The notes: generated by a model not told the origin, from the sequence alone. Shown: positions 35,695 through 46,217, counted from the first letter of the stretch. The stretch: 64,000 nucleotides of DNA from Polyangia bacterium (GCA_030430565.1 JAUIKS010000004.1:141992-205991), one strand, 5' to 3'. Numbers and translations: made by a program.

Positions 35695-36813
35695 TCAGTC
35701 GCCGTCGTTGCGCAAGCGGTCGAAGGCCGGCGAGCGGCGCTCCTCGAGGGTGTCATCCTCGCCGCGGATGAGCATCAGGACCGCGAGCTGTTTTCGCTCG
35801 GCCGCGGCCATGCCCTCGTCGGGCCCGAGGACCGTCAGCGCGGTCGCCCACGCGTCGGCGCGGGCGGCGTCTGAGGTCACAACGGTGACGGAGGCGAGCG
35901 CGTGCGCGACTGGGCGGGCGCTGCGGGGGTCGATGGTGTGGGAGACGATCGCGCCGTCGAGCGCGCGGAACTGCCGGTAGTCACCCGAGGTGGCGAGCCC
36001 GTGATCACGCAGCCCGACGATGGTGTGGATCGTCCGCGGCGCGGCCTGTTTGGGGCTGTTCTCCGGGCTCTCGTCGGCCTCGCGGAGCTGGGGACGCTCG
36101 ATCGCGAGCCGCCACGGCGCGCCCTGGACGTTGAGCCCGCGGGCCCGGACCTCGCCGCCGACCTCGACCATGTAGCGGTCTTGGTTCAGCTCCTGCAGCG
36201 CGCCGGCGATGCGGTCGGCCGCGTAGCCCGGCGCGATCGCGGACAGGTCGACCGAGAGCTTCGCGTGGGCTTTTTGGACCGTGCCCGCGCCGTCGTCGAT
36301 CGTCAGCAACGTGTAGCCGGTGTGCGCGCGCAGGGCTGTCAGCGCGGCGTCATCCGGCGCGCGCTCGACCTCACCGCCCGGGCCAAAGCCCCAGGCGTCG
36401 ATCAGCGGCGCGACGGTCACGTCGAAGGCGCCCTCGGACTGCTCGGAGACCTCGCGCGCGATCTCGAGGACCTCGATGAACTCGGGGGACACGGCGACCG
36501 GCTCGACGCCGCTCGAGTTGAGTCGCGTGATCTCGGAGTCGGGTCGGTAGTTCGACATCTGGCGATCGACGAGCTCGAGCTCGCGCGCGATCACGCCCTC
36601 GATCGCTGCGCGCTCGTCGTCGCCGAGGCCCTTGGCCGCGACCGTGATGTTGTAGGTCGTGCCCATGGTCGCGCCGGAGAACCGGTGGGCCTCGACGTGC
36701 AGGCCGGGCCACATCCGCCACGCGCTGATGGCGAGGAAGGTCAGGAGCATCAGCGGCAGGAGGACGCGCGCGTGCTTGCCGAGCTTGGCCTCGAGCGGAT
36801 CGACGGCGGACAC
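35695..36813 (-). CDS. apbE: FAD:protein FMN transferase ApbE
   Basis: 372 residues from GTG 36813. N-terminal anchor helix (about 14-35). The ApbE fold shows GATMGTTYNITV (about 48-59), the region with YRPDSEITRLNSSG, a DVTVAPLIDAWGFGP stretch, DLSAIAPGYAADRI and VSHTIDPRSARPV. ApbE covalently attaches FMN to Thr of NqrB and NqrC, and both target threonines are present in the products of this operon (SGATWLA and LSGATITS). An internal insert rich in Glu/Ser/Pro (about 250-275) is unusual. It follows nqrF by 80 bp with a hairpin between. Confidence 0.94.
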   Translation of the reverse strand: MSAVDPLEAKLGKHARVLLPLMLLTFLAISAWRMWPGLHVEAHRFSGATMGTTYNITVAAKGLGDDERAAIEGVIARELELVDRQMSNYRPDSEITRLNSSGVEPVAVSPEFIEVLEIAREVSEQSEGAFDVTVAPLIDAWGFGPGGEVERAPDDAALTALRAHTGYTLLTIDDGAGTVQKAHAKLSVDLSAIAPGYAADRIAGALQELNQDRYMVEVGGEVRARGLNVQGAPWRLAIERPQLREADESPENSPKQAAPRTIHTIVGLRDHGLATSGDYRQFRALDGAIVSHTIDPRSARPVAHALASVTVVTSDAARADAWATALTVLGPDEGMAAAERKQLAVLMLIRGEDDTLEERRSPAFDRLRNDGD

Positions 36814-36833
36814 CTCGTGGGTATACCCTGGAA

Positions 36834-36869
36834 CGCGAGACGCCGCCCCCCGGAGGGCGCGGCGTCGCG
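36834..36869. other. Hairpin between nqrF and apbE
   Basis: Arms GACGCCG (36839-36845) and CGGCGTC (36860-36866) with further G/C pairs outside. Lies in the 80-bp gap between two genes of one operon. It has no T-run, so it may attenuate or stabilise the transcript rather than end it. Confidence 0.4.
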
Positions 36870-36893
36870 TGTGATGCTCTGCTTGAGCTGGGG

Positions 36894-38123
36894 TTAGCCG
36901 AAGTCGTCGAACAGGATGTTCTCGGGCTCGACCCCGAGGTCGTCGAGCATCTTGAAGACCGCGGCGTTCATGAGGGGCGGACCGCAGATGTAGTACTCGC
37001 AGTCCTCCGGCGCCTCGTGCTCCTTGAGGTAGTTGTCGAGCAGGACCTGGTGGATGTAGCCCTTGTAGCCGGTCCAGTTGTCCTCCGGCTTGGCGTCGGA
37101 GAGCGCCAGGTGCCAGACGAAGTTGGGGAAGTCCGCGGCGATCTTGTCGAAGTGGTCCTGGTAGAAAGCCTCGCGCAGGGAGCGAGCGCCGTACCAGAAC
37201 GAGACCTTGCGGTCGGTCTTGAGCCGTCGGAACTGGTCGAAGATGTGCGAGCGCATGGGCGCCATGCCGGCGCCGCCGCCGATGAAGACCATCTCGTTGT
37301 CGGTGTCGCGGGCGAAGAACTCGCCGAAGGGACCGGAGATGGTGACCTTGTCACCCGGCTTCAGGCTGAAGATGTACGAGGACATCTGCCCGGGCGGCAC
37401 GTCCGGCTGCCGCGGGGGCGGCGAGGCGATGCGGACGTTGAGCATGATGATGCCCTCCTCCTCGGGGTAGTTCGCCATCGAGTACGCGCGGGTGACGACC
37501 TCGTTGACCTTCGAGACGAAGCGCCACTGGTCGTACTTGTCCCAGTCCTCGCGGTACTCCTCCTCGATGTCGAAGTCCTTGTACTTGACGACGTGGGGCG
37601 GGCACTCGATCTGGATGTAGCCGCCCGCGCGGAAGGGCACGGCCTCGCCGGCCGGGAGCTCGAGGATGAGCTCTTTGATGAAGGTCGCCACGTTGTGGTT
37701 CGAGCGGACGGTGCACTCCCACTTCTTGACGCTGAAGACCTCGGGCTCGACCTCGATCTCCATGTTCTGCTTGACCTTCACCTGGCAGGAGAGGCGGCAG
37801 CCGTGGCGCGCCTCCTTGGGCGAGATGTGGGTCTTCTCGGTCGGCAGGATCGAGCCGCCGCCCGAGTGCACGTCGACCTTGCAGACGCCGCAGCTGCCGC
37901 CGCCGCCGCAGGCCGAGGGGATGAAGATCTTGTTGTCCGCGAGGGTGTTGAGCAGGGTGCTGCCTGCGGGCACCTTCAGCGCCTTGTCCGGATCTCCGTT
38001 GATCGTGATCGTCACCTCGCCGCTGTTGACCAGCTGCGACTTGGCGACCATGAGCACGGCGACGAGCGCGAGGATGACGACGAGGAACATCGTCACGCCG
38101 AGGCCGACTGTCACAATATCCAT
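36894..38123 (-). CDS. nqrF: Na+-translocating NADH:quinone reductase subunit F
   Basis: 409 residues. One N-terminal membrane helix (about 8-28). A 2Fe-2S ferredoxin domain has the ligand series [12 protein letters not shown] (C-x5-C-x2-C) and a last Cys in CRLSCQVK. An FAD domain with RAYSMANYP (FAD binding) and a NADH-binding domain with [18 protein letters not shown] and the C-terminal [12 protein letters not shown] follow. It takes electrons from NADH and passes them through FAD and 2Fe-2S to the other subunits at the inner membrane. It is the last structural subunit in the operon, which runs nqrA to nqrF with the standard order. Confidence 0.97.
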   Translation of the reverse strand: MDIVTVGLGVTMFLVVILALVAVLMVAKSQLVNSGEVTITINGDPDKALKVPAGSTLLNTLADNKIFIPSACGGGGSCGVCKVDVHSGGGSILPTEKTHISPKEARHGCRLSCQVKVKQNMEIEVEPEVFSVKKWECTVRSNHNVATFIKELILELPAGEAVPFRAGGYIQIECPPHVVKYKDFDIEEEYREDWDKYDQWRFVSKVNEVVTRAYSMANYPEEEGIIMLNVRIASPPPRQPDVPPGQMSSYIFSLKPGDKVTISGPFGEFFARDTDNEMVFIGGGAGMAPMRSHIFDQFRRLKTDRKVSFWYGARSLREAFYQDHFDKIAADFPNFVWHLALSDAKPEDNWTGYKGYIHQVLLDNYLKEHEAPEDCEYYICGPPLMNAAVFKMLDDLGVEPENILFDDFG

Positions 38124-38150
38124 GGTGAGTATCTCCTTTTGGCGCGTCGC

Positions 38151-38765
38151 CTAGAGCTGGATGCCCGAGAACGCGAGGAAGCCGAGGGCCATGAGGCCGG
38201 TGACGATGAAGGCCATGCCGAGGCCGCGGAGGCCGGGCGGGACGTGGCTGTAGCGCATCTTCTCGCGCACGGCCGCGAGCGCGACGACCGCGAGCATCCA
38301 GCCGATGCCGGATCCGAGGCCGAACACGCAGGACTCGGCGAAGTTGTAGTCGCGCTGCTCCATGAACAGCGAGGTGCCCAGGATCGCGCAGTTGACCGCG
38401 ATCAGCGGCAAGAACACGCCCAGCGCGTTGTAGAGCGCGGGCGCGTACTTATCGAGCGCCATCTCGACGATCTGCACGAGCGCGGCGATGGTGCCGATCT
38501 GCGCGAGCAGCGAGAGGAACGAGAGGTCGACCGACGCGAAGTCTGGGCCCAACCACGCCAGCGCGCCCTCTTTGAGCAGGCCGTTGATGATGAGGTTGTT
38601 GATCGGCACGCAGAGCGTGAGCACGAAGATGACCGCGCCGCCGAGACCGATCGCGGTCTCGACCTTCTTGGACACGGCGAGGAACGAGCACATGCCCAGG
38701 AAGAACGCCAGGGCCATGTTCTCGACGAAGATGGCCTTCGCCATCAGGCTGAGGTAATGCTCCAT
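38151..38765 (-). CDS. nqrE: Na+-NQR subunit E
   Basis: 204 residues, six predicted transmembrane helices. Starts with [20 protein letters not shown] and has the conserved cysteine pair positions of NqrE in [12 protein letters not shown] and [13 protein letters not shown]; with the NqrD cysteines these hold an iron site at the membrane centre. NqrD and NqrE are inverted-topology homologues. The gene starts 4 bp after nqrD, with tight coupling. Carries part of the Na+ path. Confidence 0.96.
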   Translation of the reverse strand: MEHYLSLMAKAIFVENMALAFFLGMCSFLAVSKKVETAIGLGGAVIFVLTLCVPINNLIINGLLKEGALAWLGPDFASVDLSFLSLLAQIGTIAALVQIVEMALDKYAPALYNALGVFLPLIAVNCAILGTSLFMEQRDYNFAESCVFGLGSGIGWMLAVVALAAVREKMRYSHVPPGLRGLGMAFIVTGLMALGFLAFSGIQL

Positions 38766-38769
38766 GGCT

Positions 38770-39396
38770 TTACTCCTCCCCTTCGATCTGGTCGGTCTTC
38801 CAGCTGCGGAGGGCCCAGATGCCCAGGCCGATCAGGAAGAACGCGCTCGGCGACATGACCATGAGGCCGTTCGGCAGGTACCAGCCGCCCTCGGTCACGG
38901 GCGCGAGCAGGGTGATGCCGAGCAGCTTGCCGCTGCCGAGCAGCTCGCGGAAGAACGCGACGACGATGAGCACCAGGCTGTAGCCGAGCGCGTTGCCGAG
39001 GCCGTCCCAGGCCGACAGCCGCGGGCCGTTGGCCATGGCGTAGGCCTCGGCGCGACCCATGACGATGCAGTTGGTGATGATCAGCCCGACGAAGACCGAG
39101 AGCTGCTTGGCTACGTCGTAGACGAAGGCCTTGAGGATCTGGTCGGCGAGGATCACGAGCGACGCGATGATCGTCAGCTGGACGATGATGCGGATGCTGC
39201 TCGGGATGTAGTTGCGGATCAGGCTGACAGAGACGTTGGACAGGATGAGCACGAAGGTGAGCGCCGCGGACATGACGAGCGCGGTCTCCATCTTCGTGGT
39301 CACGGCCAGCGCCGAGCAGATCCCGAGGACCTGCAGGGCGATGGGGTTGTTGTTGAAAAGCGGGTCAACCAGCGCCGCTTTGGCTTTTTTATCCAT
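38770..39396 (-). CDS. nqrD: Na+-NQR subunit D
   Basis: 208 residues, six transmembrane helices. Family features: the N-terminal [20 protein letters not shown] and the [13 protein letters not shown] segment, each with a cysteine that can coordinate the intramembrane iron shared with NqrE. It belongs to the RnfA/RnfE-NqrD/E family; the operon context with nqrA/B/C/F makes it NqrD. The final residues (QIEGEE) are cytosolic. It lies 16 bp after nqrC. Confidence 0.96.
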   Translation of the reverse strand: MDKKAKAALVDPLFNNNPIALQVLGICSALAVTTKMETALVMSAALTFVLILSNVSVSLIRNYIPSSIRIIVQLTIIASLVILADQILKAFVYDVAKQLSVFVGLIITNCIVMGRAEAYAMANGPRLSAWDGLGNALGYSLVLIVVAFFRELLGSGKLLGITLLAPVTEGGWYLPNGLMVMSPSAFFLIGLGIWALRSWKTDQIEGEE

Positions 39397-39411
39397 GCTG
39401 GCGAGCTCCTC

Positions 39412-40179
39412 TTACTTGTGGCCCTTGCTGTGCCCCGCGAGGTACGGACCGAAGCCGTGCTCGCCGAGCCAGAAATGGAGCATGTTGGTGACGCCGTTTG
39501 ACGTGATCGTCGCGCCGGACAGCGCGTCGACCGTGTAGGGGTGCTTCTGCTTGTCGCTGTGGTCGCCCTTGGAGACCTTGATGGCGATCTCGCCCTTGTC
39601 GTCAAACGCCTTACGGCCGGGCCACTGCTGCTTCCACAGCGGGTTATCGACCTCGCCGCCGAGTCCAGGGGTCTCGGTGTGATCGTAGTAGGTGATGCCC
39701 TTGATCGTGGTCCCGTCGGCCTCGAGCGCGAGGAAGCCGTAGAGCGTGGACCAGAGGCCGTAGCCCTCGATCGGGAGGATCAGCGTGCCGTCCTGCTTGA
39801 CCTTGTAGACCTTGGCCTTGTGCGGCAGGCGAAGGACCTTGGCGCTGTTGGTGGGCGCTTTGGCGCTCCGCGCCGGGTCTTTCTTGGCCTTCTGCTGGTC
39901 GAAGCTGGCGACATCAACGCCCTCGGCGGGCTTGCCGGTCTTGAGGTCGATGACGACCTCCTCGATGTTGGTCGCGTAGGCCTGCTTGATGGCGTCCTTC
40001 GAGGCGCCGTCCTCGAGCAGGCCGACGACGGAGAGGACCTGCTTCTGCTGGTCGAGGGTCTTGTTCTCGACCTGGAGCGGCTTGAGCTGGACCGCCGCCA
40101 TGGCGACGACGGTGCCGAACACGCCGCAGACGAGCGCGGCGAAGCCGACGATGTAGCCGGTCTTGGTTTTATCCACCAT
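39412..40179 (-). CDS. nqrC: Na+-NQR subunit C (FMN-carrying)
   Basis: 255 residues. One N-terminal membrane helix (about 10-30) and a soluble periplasmic domain with [11 protein letters not shown]. The ApbE target motif is [11 protein letters not shown] near residue 219-229, where FMN is bound through the Thr. The start overlaps the end of nqrB by 11 bp, so translation is coupled. NqrC is the FMN-binding domain protein related to RnfG. Length is close to the usual 255-260. Confidence 0.97.
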   Translation of the reverse strand: MVDKTKTGYIVGFAALVCGVFGTVVAMAAVQLKPLQVENKTLDQQKQVLSVVGLLEDGASKDAIKQAYATNIEEVVIDLKTGKPAEGVDVASFDQQKAKKDPARSAKAPTNSAKVLRLPHKAKVYKVKQDGTLILPIEGYGLWSTLYGFLALEADGTTIKGITYYDHTETPGLGGEVDNPLWKQQWPGRKAFDDKGEIAIKVSKGDHSDKQKHPYTVDALSGATITSNGVTNMLHFWLGEHGFGPYLAGHSKGHK

Positions 40180-41407
40180 GGCGCGCCTTCCTCCGTTTGA
40201 TGTTGGCTTGCACGTAGAAGTGGTCGATGAGCGGCGCGAACATGTTCATGAACAGGATCGCCAGCATCATGCCCTCGGGGTACGCGGGGTTGACCACGCG
40301 GACCAGGATGACCATGACGCCGATGCCGATGCCGTAGAGGTACTTGCCCTTCTCGGTGAAGGCCGAGGACACGGGGTCGGTGGCCATGAAGACGGTGCCG
40401 AAGGCCCAGCCGCCGAGCACGACGTGCCAGGTGAAGGGGACCGCGAACATCGGGTTGGTGTCCGAGCCGACCACGTTGAGCAGGCCGGACATCAAGAAGG
40501 TGCCGATGACGACGCCGAGCATGGTCCGCCAGGAGCCGATGCCGGTGCCGATGAGGATGGCCGCGCCGATCAGGCAGCAGAGCACCGAGGTCTCACCCAT
40601 CGAGCCGGGGACCAGCCCGATGAAGGCGTCCCACCAGGTCAGGTGATTGGCGGCGACGGCCGCGTCGAGGGCTCCGTGCTCGGCGGCGGCGGCGGCCAGC
40701 CAGGTCGCGCCCGACATGCCGTCGGCGAGCATCGTGGGCTGGACCGCGCGCCACACCGCGTCGCCCGAGATCTGCGCCGGGTAGGCGAAGAACAGGAACG
40801 CGCGGGCCGTGAGCGCGGGGTTGAGCACGTTCATGCCGACGCCGCCGAAGACCTCTTTCCCGAGCACGATGCCGAAGCTGGTGCCGATGGCGACCTGCCA
40901 CAGCGGGATGGTCGGCGGGAGGATGAGCGGGATGAGGGCGCCGGTGACCAAGAAGCCCTCGGTCACGTCGTGCTTGCGGACGACCGCGAACAGGACCTCC
41001 CAGAACCCGCCGACCGCCATGGTGACGGCGTAGACCGGCAGGAAGTAGAGCGCGCCGTGGAGCACGTTGGCGAGCAGGTTGCTGGGGTCGAAGCCGAGCC
41101 CGAGCGCGGCGTAGATCGCCGACTGCCAGGTCCCAGAGCCAGGCGCGCCGCCAGCCATGGCGGTGTGGATCTGGAAGCCGGTGTTGTACATCGCCCACAA
41201 GATGCAGGGGATGAGCGCGATGACGACCGTGAACATCATGCGCTTGAGGTCGAGCGCGGCCCGGACGTGCGAGTTGCCCTTGGTCACTTCACCGGGGGTG
41301 AAGTGAATCGTGTCGAACATCTCGTAGATCGGGTAATAGCGCTCGTACTTGCCGCCCTTGTGAAACAGCGGCTCGAGCTTGTCGAACGCGTTCCGTAAAA
41401 ACTGCAT
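40169..41407 (-). CDS. nqrB: Na+-NQR subunit B (FMN-carrying membrane core)
   Basis: 412 residues with about ten transmembrane helices. The FMN attachment motif [10 protein letters not shown] (Thr near residue 233) is the substrate of ApbE. The start has the NqrB-type amphipathic stretch ([20 protein letters not shown]) and the later [19 protein letters not shown] and [16 protein letters not shown] segments are family hallmarks. NqrB holds FMN and riboflavin and forms the Na+ path with NqrD/E. Starts 4 bp after nqrA. Confidence 0.97.
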   Translation of the reverse strand: MQFLRNAFDKLEPLFHKGGKYERYYPIYEMFDTIHFTPGEVTKGNSHVRAALDLKRMMFTVVIALIPCILWAMYNTGFQIHTAMAGGAPGSGTWQSAIYAALGLGFDPSNLLANVLHGALYFLPVYAVTMAVGGFWEVLFAVVRKHDVTEGFLVTGALIPLILPPTIPLWQVAIGTSFGIVLGKEVFGGVGMNVLNPALTARAFLFFAYPAQISGDAVWRAVQPTMLADGMSGATWLAAAAAEHGALDAAVAANHLTWWDAFIGLVPGSMGETSVLCCLIGAAILIGTGIGSWRTMLGVVIGTFLMSGLLNVVGSDTNPMFAVPFTWHVVLGGWAFGTVFMATDPVSSAFTEKGKYLYGIGIGVMVILVRVVNPAYPEGMMLAILFMNMFAPLIDHFYVQANIKRRKARHGG

Positions 41408-41411
41408 CAGG

Positions 41412-42788
41412 TCAGCCTTCCTTCTCGATGATCGTCAGCTGCTCGCGCAGGATTCGACCGAAGTCGTTCTTGCCCGGGTCGACGAAGGTGCAGAGCCCCA
41501 GGTCTTCCTCGTCGAGTTCGAGGCAGCCGAGGTCGATGGCGCGCTCGCGGTCGCCGGACATCAGCGAGCGCAGCAGGAACGTGGGCATGATGTCGAGCGG
41601 CATGACCTTCTCGTAGAGGCCGATCGGGACCATGTCGCGCTTGCTGCCGTGGGTCGTGGTGGTGAAGTCGAACTTCTTGGTCACGAACCGGCCGATGTGG
41701 GTCGGGATGAGCGAGAACATCTTGGCCCCGAGCGACAGCCAGCCCATGAACACGCGCTCGCGGTCCTCCGCGAGGCACGAGATCTGGTGGTGGTAGCGGC
41801 CGAGGTAGCCGTGGACCTCGCCGTCGGCCTTGCGCCCGGAGAGCACGGAGCCCGAGACCACGCGGTTCTCGCCCGACTTGAGCTCGCCGTCGACCAGCTC
41901 GTCGAGGAAGGCGCCCATGCGGGTTCGCAGCAGGCGCGGCTTCTTGACGGCGGGGCCGGCCAGCGAGACGACGTGCGAGACGTCGAGCTCGCCGGTCTCG
42001 AACAGGCGGCCGATGGCCAGCACGTCCTGGTAGTTGATGTGCCAGACCGTGCGGTTGAGGTGCACGGGCGCGAGGTAGTGGATGTGCGTGCCGACCAGGC
42101 CGGCCGGGTGCGCGCCCTGGAACTCCTCGACGCGGATGCCCTCGACCTCGTAGGCGCCGACTGACGAGCCCTGGCCGCGGCACAGGTAGACCGCGCCCTC
42201 GCAGAGCCGCTTCACGATCTCGAGGCCGGTGCAGAAGGACTGCTTGTTCTCCTCGACGACGACATCGACCGAGGGCGCGAGCGGGTTGGTGTCGGCGGCC
42301 GTGATGAACAGCGCGTGGGGCTTGGTGTTGGGGCTCGGGACCTTCGAGAACGGGCGCGTGCGGAAGCTGGTCCACAGGCCAGACTCGAACAGGAGCTCCT
42401 GGACCTGCTCGCGGCTGTAGGCGTGGGCCGGCTTGCCGAGGAAGTGCTCGAAGGTCACGCGGTCGGCCTCGGTGATCTGGCCCGCGACCTCGCGCTCGTT
42501 GAGCTCGATGACGATGGACTGCAGCGCGCGCTTGGCCCCGCGGTTGATGGCGACGACGGTGCCGGCGCCCGGCGCGGTGTAGCGAACGTCGTCGGCCTTG
42601 CGGTCCTCGAACAGCAGCGATCCGCGCTTGACCGCGTCGCCGACCTTGACCGCCATGCGCGGCTTCATGCCCACGTAGTCGTGGGCGATGAGCGCGACCC
42701 GGGTGGTGCTGCGCGCGTCCTCGATCTTCTGGCGCGGCTCGCCGGTGATCGGGAGATCGAGGCCCTTTCTGATCTGGTGTATGGCCAT
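41412..42788 (-). CDS. nqrA: Na+-NQR subunit A (quinone-site soluble subunit)
   Basis: 458 residues. First gene of the nqr operon, with an AAGGA ribosome site before the start. N-terminal barrel-like biotinyl/lipoyl-like domain ([13 protein letters not shown]; about 1-110), then the NqrA core with TDxxP-type [13 protein letters not shown] and [13 protein letters not shown]. NqrA lies on the cytosolic face of the complex and shapes the ubiquinone or menaquinone site. Length is a little above the 446 usual in Vibrio. No gene lies for 600 bp upstream, so this is where the operon promoter is expected. Confidence 0.96.
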   Translation of the reverse strand: MAIHQIRKGLDLPITGEPRQKIEDARSTTRVALIAHDYVGMKPRMAVKVGDAVKRGSLLFEDRKADDVRYTAPGAGTVVAINRGAKRALQSIVIELNEREVAGQITEADRVTFEHFLGKPAHAYSREQVQELLFESGLWTSFRTRPFSKVPSPNTKPHALFITAADTNPLAPSVDVVVEENKQSFCTGLEIVKRLCEGAVYLCRGQGSSVGAYEVEGIRVEEFQGAHPAGLVGTHIHYLAPVHLNRTVWHINYQDVLAIGRLFETGELDVSHVVSLAGPAVKKPRLLRTRMGAFLDELVDGELKSGENRVVSGSVLSGRKADGEVHGYLGRYHHQISCLAEDRERVFMGWLSLGAKMFSLIPTHIGRFVTKKFDFTTTTHGSKRDMVPIGLYEKVMPLDIMPTFLLRSLMSGDRERAIDLGCLELDEEDLGLCTFVDPGKNDFGRILREQLTIIEKEG

Positions 42789-43393
42789 GGGCGATCCTTG
42801 GAACCTGGGAACAATCTGCCTGGGTAGTAGATGAGCGTGAAGCTAACTAGGGGTGGACGTCGATTGCGACGACCGGTCGCGGGCCTTGAACGCCGCGCGC
42901 ACGATGTGCTCGGGAATCACTCGCGAAGCTCGACGCGCTCGCGCCCCCATACCCGCGCGCGCGACGTCTCGAGTCGAGGCGACGTGCACGGTGAACTTCC
43001 TGGGGCAAGGGGGGCAAGGCGACGGGCTGGCTGCGAGGCTGAAGAACACGGGGGATGGGCGCGCTCTACTACGAAATGCCCAAAACTTTCAACGCCGCGT
43101 CAGCGTCCTGACGCCGCGTTAGGTACCTTCATACGGAATCCAGGGGGGGGGCCAAAGGGGCCAGGGCGTGTGTGTCGTCACAGTTGTGAGCGGGCGGTTC
43201 GCGGCGCACGCGTCGTCGACGTTTCGCGCCCCGCGCTTGTGACATCTCCAGGCGCTCGGGATGGCCTGCGCCGAGGTCGCGCGCGATCCCGCGGCTCCTG
43301 GCCTGTCGCACACATTCGCACCTACATTCGCACCTACATTCGGCTCCTCAACAGCGCACATCGGCGGCGGCCGTGAGCGGCGGGGGCGGGTTC
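42789..43393. other. 605-bp non-coding region upstream of nqrA
   Basis: Between the mqnA end and the nqrA start (both minus strand). It holds a perfect inverted repeat GCGTCAG / CTGACGC (43097-43114), a run of eight G (43143-43150) and a 12-bp tandem repeat (43312-43343). No convincing gene; an 89-codon plus-strand frame at 42853 lacks coding features. Likely contains the nqr promoter and its control sites and the end of the mqnA transcript. I cannot place a -10/-35 pair with confidence. Confidence 0.5.
43312..43343. repeat. 12-bp tandem repeat near the mqnA stop
   Basis: Two full copies of ACATTCGCACCT and most of a third, 51 bp past the mqnA stop on the minus strand. Non-coding, AT-richer than the surroundings. 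Confidence 0.8.
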
Positions 43394-44338
43394 TCAGCGG
43401 GCGCCGTCGGGCTGCGCACGCGGCGTCTCGGACATGACCCAAGGGGCTCTTGGATCGATGCCCAGCTCCCGGACTTGGCGCAGGAACAGGCGCAGGCCGG
43501 CGCGCGCGCGCGCGTCGAGCTCGTAGCGGATCGTGTGATCGAGGTAGCGCTGGTAGGCCGCGGCCGGGAGCACCTCGTCGGGCGAGACGGCCGGGTGCTT
43601 GCCGCTGATCCGGAGCAGCTGGTCGCGATACCGCTCGGCGTACGCGGCGGTCCGTCGGCGTCCGCGCTCCCGGGCCGCGAGCAGGGCCTCGACGTGGCGC
43701 GGGGCTTCCGCGACGAGCCCGGGGCGCGCGGCCCAGAACGCGAACACGAACGGCAGGCCGGTGGCCTCGCGCCACATCGCGCCGAGGTCGTAGGTGTGGG
43801 CGAACCGGCCGGCGAGGTTAAACGCCGCGTCGCCGATGATCAGCGCGGCGTCGCTATCGCGCACGCGCGCCACGCCCTCGCGGTGGGGGGCGAGCTGGTA
43901 GCGCGGGGTGAGACCGCGCTGGTGCATGAGCACGCGGGTCAGGGCCTGCGAGCTGCGCGAGGCGGCGTCGAGGTGCAGGGTGGTGACCCGCTCGAGGGGC
44001 ACCTCGGACACTAAAATGACGGTCTCGACCGGTCCCTCGCAGCCAATTCCGATGTCGGGGATAATGTCCCAGTGGTCGTGGGCGACGTAGCTGGCGACCG
44101 GGACGAGCGCGATGTCGCACAGGCCCTGGGCGAGTCGACGGGTGCACTCGGAGGGCAGGGCGGTGGAGGGGTCGAAGAGCACCGGCTGCCGGGGTTCTTC
44201 GACGCTGTGCAGAAAGCCGGGCGCGAAGCGCGGCGCGGCGACCTCGCGGTCGTGGATCGGCTCGACCAGCGGCCAGGCGTTGAGGAATTCGACGCCGCAG
44301 ATCCGAAGGCGCTTGGTGGCGGGGTCGGGGGCGTTCAT
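43394..44338 (-). CDS. mqnA: Chorismate dehydratase MqnA (futalosine pathway)
   Basis: 314 residues. Periplasmic-binding-protein-like fold of the MqnA/MqnD family: VEFLNAWPLVEPI at the start, DIALVPVASYVAH, then DAASRSSQALTRVLM and AALIIGDAAF. These S/T-rich and GDAA positions bind chorismate. MqnA dehydrates it to 3-[(1-carboxyvinyl)oxy]benzoate, the first step of the futalosine menaquinone route. Gap of 26 bp after mqnE. Because mqnB, mqnC and mqnD are not in the window, the pathway must be completed by genes elsewhere. Confidence 0.94.
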   Translation of the reverse strand: MNAPDPATKRLRICGVEFLNAWPLVEPIHDREVAAPRFAPGFLHSVEEPRQPVLFDPSTALPSECTRRLAQGLCDIALVPVASYVAHDHWDIIPDIGIGCEGPVETVILVSEVPLERVTTLHLDAASRSSQALTRVLMHQRGLTPRYQLAPHREGVARVRDSDAALIIGDAAFNLAGRFAHTYDLGAMWREATGLPFVFAFWAARPGLVAEAPRHVEALLAARERGRRRTAAYAERYRDQLLRISGKHPAVSPDEVLPAAAYQRYLDHTIRYELDARARAGLRLFLRQVRELGIDPRAPWVMSETPRAQPDGAR

Positions 44339-44364
44339 CGGTTCACCGCGGGGCAGGTTCGGGC

Positions 44365-45567
44365 TCAGTGCACGATGGGCAGTCCGCGCGCGGGCGCGGG
44401 AGTCCGTGCATGTCCGGAGTAGGGGACGCTGGCGTCGATGCGCACGTCCTCGAGGGCGGCGCCGTCGTCGATCCAGCGCACGTTGTAGAGCGTGTCGCGC
44501 TCGACCGCGGTGCGGCCGGCCTCGCGGATCAGGCGGACGAGCTCGGTGCGCGACATGGCCTGCGGCGTCTCGGCGCCGGCCATGTGGTAGATCTTCTCCT
44601 CCTGCACGGTCCCGTCGAGGTCGTCGACGCCGAAGGACAGGGCGATCTGCGCGGTCTTGAGACCGATCATGATCCAGTAGGCCTTGATGTGCTCGATGTT
44701 GTGGAGCATCAGGCGCGCGACCGCGTAGGTGCGCAGGTTGTCGACGCCGGTCGGGCCGGGGAGCTTGGCGAGTGTGTTGCCGTCGGGGTGGAAGGCCAGC
44801 GGGATGAAGGTCTGGAAGCCGCCGGTCTCGGCCTGCAGCGCGCGCAGCCGCAGCATGTGGTCAACGCGCTCGTCGAGGGTCTCGACGGTGCCGTAGAGCA
44901 TGGTGCAGTTGGTCCGCAGGCCGAGCGTGTGGGCGACGCGGTGGACCTCGAGCCACTGCTCGGCGTCGGCCTTGTCGCGGCACAGCTTGCGGCGCGCGCG
45001 GGGAGCGAAGATCTCGGCGCCGCCGCCGGGCATGGAGTCGAGGCCGGCCGCCTTCAGCTCACGCAGGACCTGCTCGTAGGTCATGCCGTAGTGCTCGGCG
45101 AAGAAGTGGATCTCGACCGCGGTGTAGGCCTTGAGGTGGATGCTCGGCCGCACCTCTTTGAGGACCCGCAGGCAGTCTTTGTAGTAGTCGAAGCTGACGC
45201 CGGGGTGCAGGCCGTTGACGATGTGGATCTCGGTGACGGGCTGGTCCTGGCGCTCGACGAACTTCGCGCGCACTTGGTCCACGCTCATCGTGTAGGCCTG
45301 GGGCATGCCCGGCTCGAGCCGCGCGAACGAGCAGAACTTGCAGTCGGCGACGCAGACGTTGGTCGGGTTGATGTGGAAGTTGATGTTGAAGAAGGTGTGA
45401 TCGCCGTGCCGGCGTTCGCGCTCTTCGTTGGCGAGCGCGCCGAGCGCGAGCAGATCGGGGTAGCGGTAGAGGAACACCCCGTCGTCGTGCGTCAGCGGTT
45501 CGCGGGCGCGGACCTTGTCGCGGATCTGCGCGAAGCGGGTGGTATCGGCGGCTTTGGAGCGGGTCAC
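44365..45567 (-). CDS. mqnE: Aminofutalosine synthase MqnE (radical SAM)
   Basis: 400 residues. Radical-SAM cluster motif NVCVADCKFCSF (C-x3-C-x2-C) near residue 65, preceded by INPT. The HIVNGLHPGVSFDYY and LKAYTAVEIHFFAEH segments and PGGGAEIFAPRARRKLC are hallmarks of MqnE; the related MqnC has a somewhat different GGGAE region. It links the carboxyvinyl-oxybenzoate to SAM, giving aminofutalosine. The start overlaps the ubiX stop by 4 bp. MqnE versus MqnC rests on sequence memory; with mqnA next to it, MqnE is strongly favoured. Confidence 0.93.
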   Translation of the reverse strand: MTRSKAADTTRFAQIRDKVRAREPLTHDDGVFLYRYPDLLALGALANEERERRHGDHTFFNINFHINPTNVCVADCKFCSFARLEPGMPQAYTMSVDQVRAKFVERQDQPVTEIHIVNGLHPGVSFDYYKDCLRVLKEVRPSIHLKAYTAVEIHFFAEHYGMTYEQVLRELKAAGLDSMPGGGAEIFAPRARRKLCRDKADAEQWLEVHRVAHTLGLRTNCTMLYGTVETLDERVDHMLRLRALQAETGGFQTFIPLAFHPDGNTLAKLPGPTGVDNLRTYAVARLMLHNIEHIKAYWIMIGLKTAQIALSFGVDDLDGTVQEEKIYHMAGAETPQAMSRTELVRLIREAGRTAVERDTLYNVRWIDDGAALEDVRIDASVPYSGHARTPAPARGLPIVH

Positions 45568-46217
45568 GAGTTGTCTTCCCGGGTCAGGTGGAGGAAGGGC
45601 GGCTGTGGCTGTGGCGGCGCGTCCGGGGCGTGGCCCCAGCGCTCGATCAGGCCGGGCGGCACGCGCACGCCGGCGCGGTCGAGGGCGCGCACCACCACCG
45701 TGTCGATGGCTTGGTCCAGGGTTTGGACGGCGCCGTAAAACGAGGGCACGGCGGGGAGCACGATGGCGCCCGCTTCGGTGGCGGAGACCATGTTTCGCAG
45801 GTGAACGAGGCTGAGCGGCGTCTCGCGGGCGACGAGGATCAGGCGCTTGCGCTCCTTGAGCGCCACCTCACACGCGCGCGAAATGAGATCATCCCCGCCG
45901 CCGTTGGCGACGCGCGCGAGCGTGGACATCGAGCAGGGCATCACGAGCACCGCGTCGGGGGCGCTCGAGCCCGAGGCGAAGGGGGCCATGAAGTTGCGGC
46001 GCTTCCAGCGGTGCAGCCCCGGGAACTCGGCGGGCATGGCCTCGCCGAGCTCTTGCTTCCAGACCAGCGCGGCGTTGCTCGAGGCGACCCAGTGGATCGT
46101 GAGATCGGAGTCCGGATCGCTCGTGCGCAGGGCCGCGAGCAGCTCGAGTGTGCGCTTGGCGTAGCGTGAGCCGCTCGCGCCGGTGACGCAGACGACGATG
46201 GTGCGGGCTTCGCTCAC
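45564..46217 (-). CDS. ubiX: Flavin prenyltransferase UbiX
   Basis: 217 residues. CVTGASGSRYAKR at residues 10-22 is the FMN-binding start; VMPCSMSTLARVANGG (about 105-120) and LILVARETPLSLVHLRNM (about 140-157) complete the active site. UbiX makes prenylated FMN, the cofactor of UbiD-type decarboxylases, used in quinone synthesis (MqnM/UbiX with MqnL/UbiD in futalosine organisms). No ubiD homologue is in the window. Couples by 4-bp overlaps to both menG/ubiE and mqnE, so it belongs to this operon. Confidence 0.94.
   Translation of the reverse strand: MSEARTIVVCVTGASGSRYAKRTLELLAALRTSDPDSDLTIHWVASSNAALVWKQELGEAMPAEFPGLHRWKRRNFMAPFASGSSAPDAVLVMPCSMSTLARVANGGGDDLISRACEVALKERKRLILVARETPLSLVHLRNMVSATEAGAIVLPAVPSFYGAVQTLDQAIDTVVVRALDRAGVRVPPGLIERWGHAPDAPPQPQPPFLHLTREDNS

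Noticed and set aside
42853..43122. An 89-codon plus-strand frame in the long gap before nqrA
   Set aside because: No ribosome site, no family, and irregular codon use with rare codons; it overlaps repeats in the control region.
43309..43350. Short tandem repeats as a possible CRISPR array
   Set aside because: Direct 12-bp repeats without spacers and no cas gene in the window.
43425..43445. CATGACCCAAGG, part of the 14356/27052 palindrome, in reverse orientation
   Set aside because: It lies inside mqnA as ordinary codons and is not a palindrome there; chance similarity.
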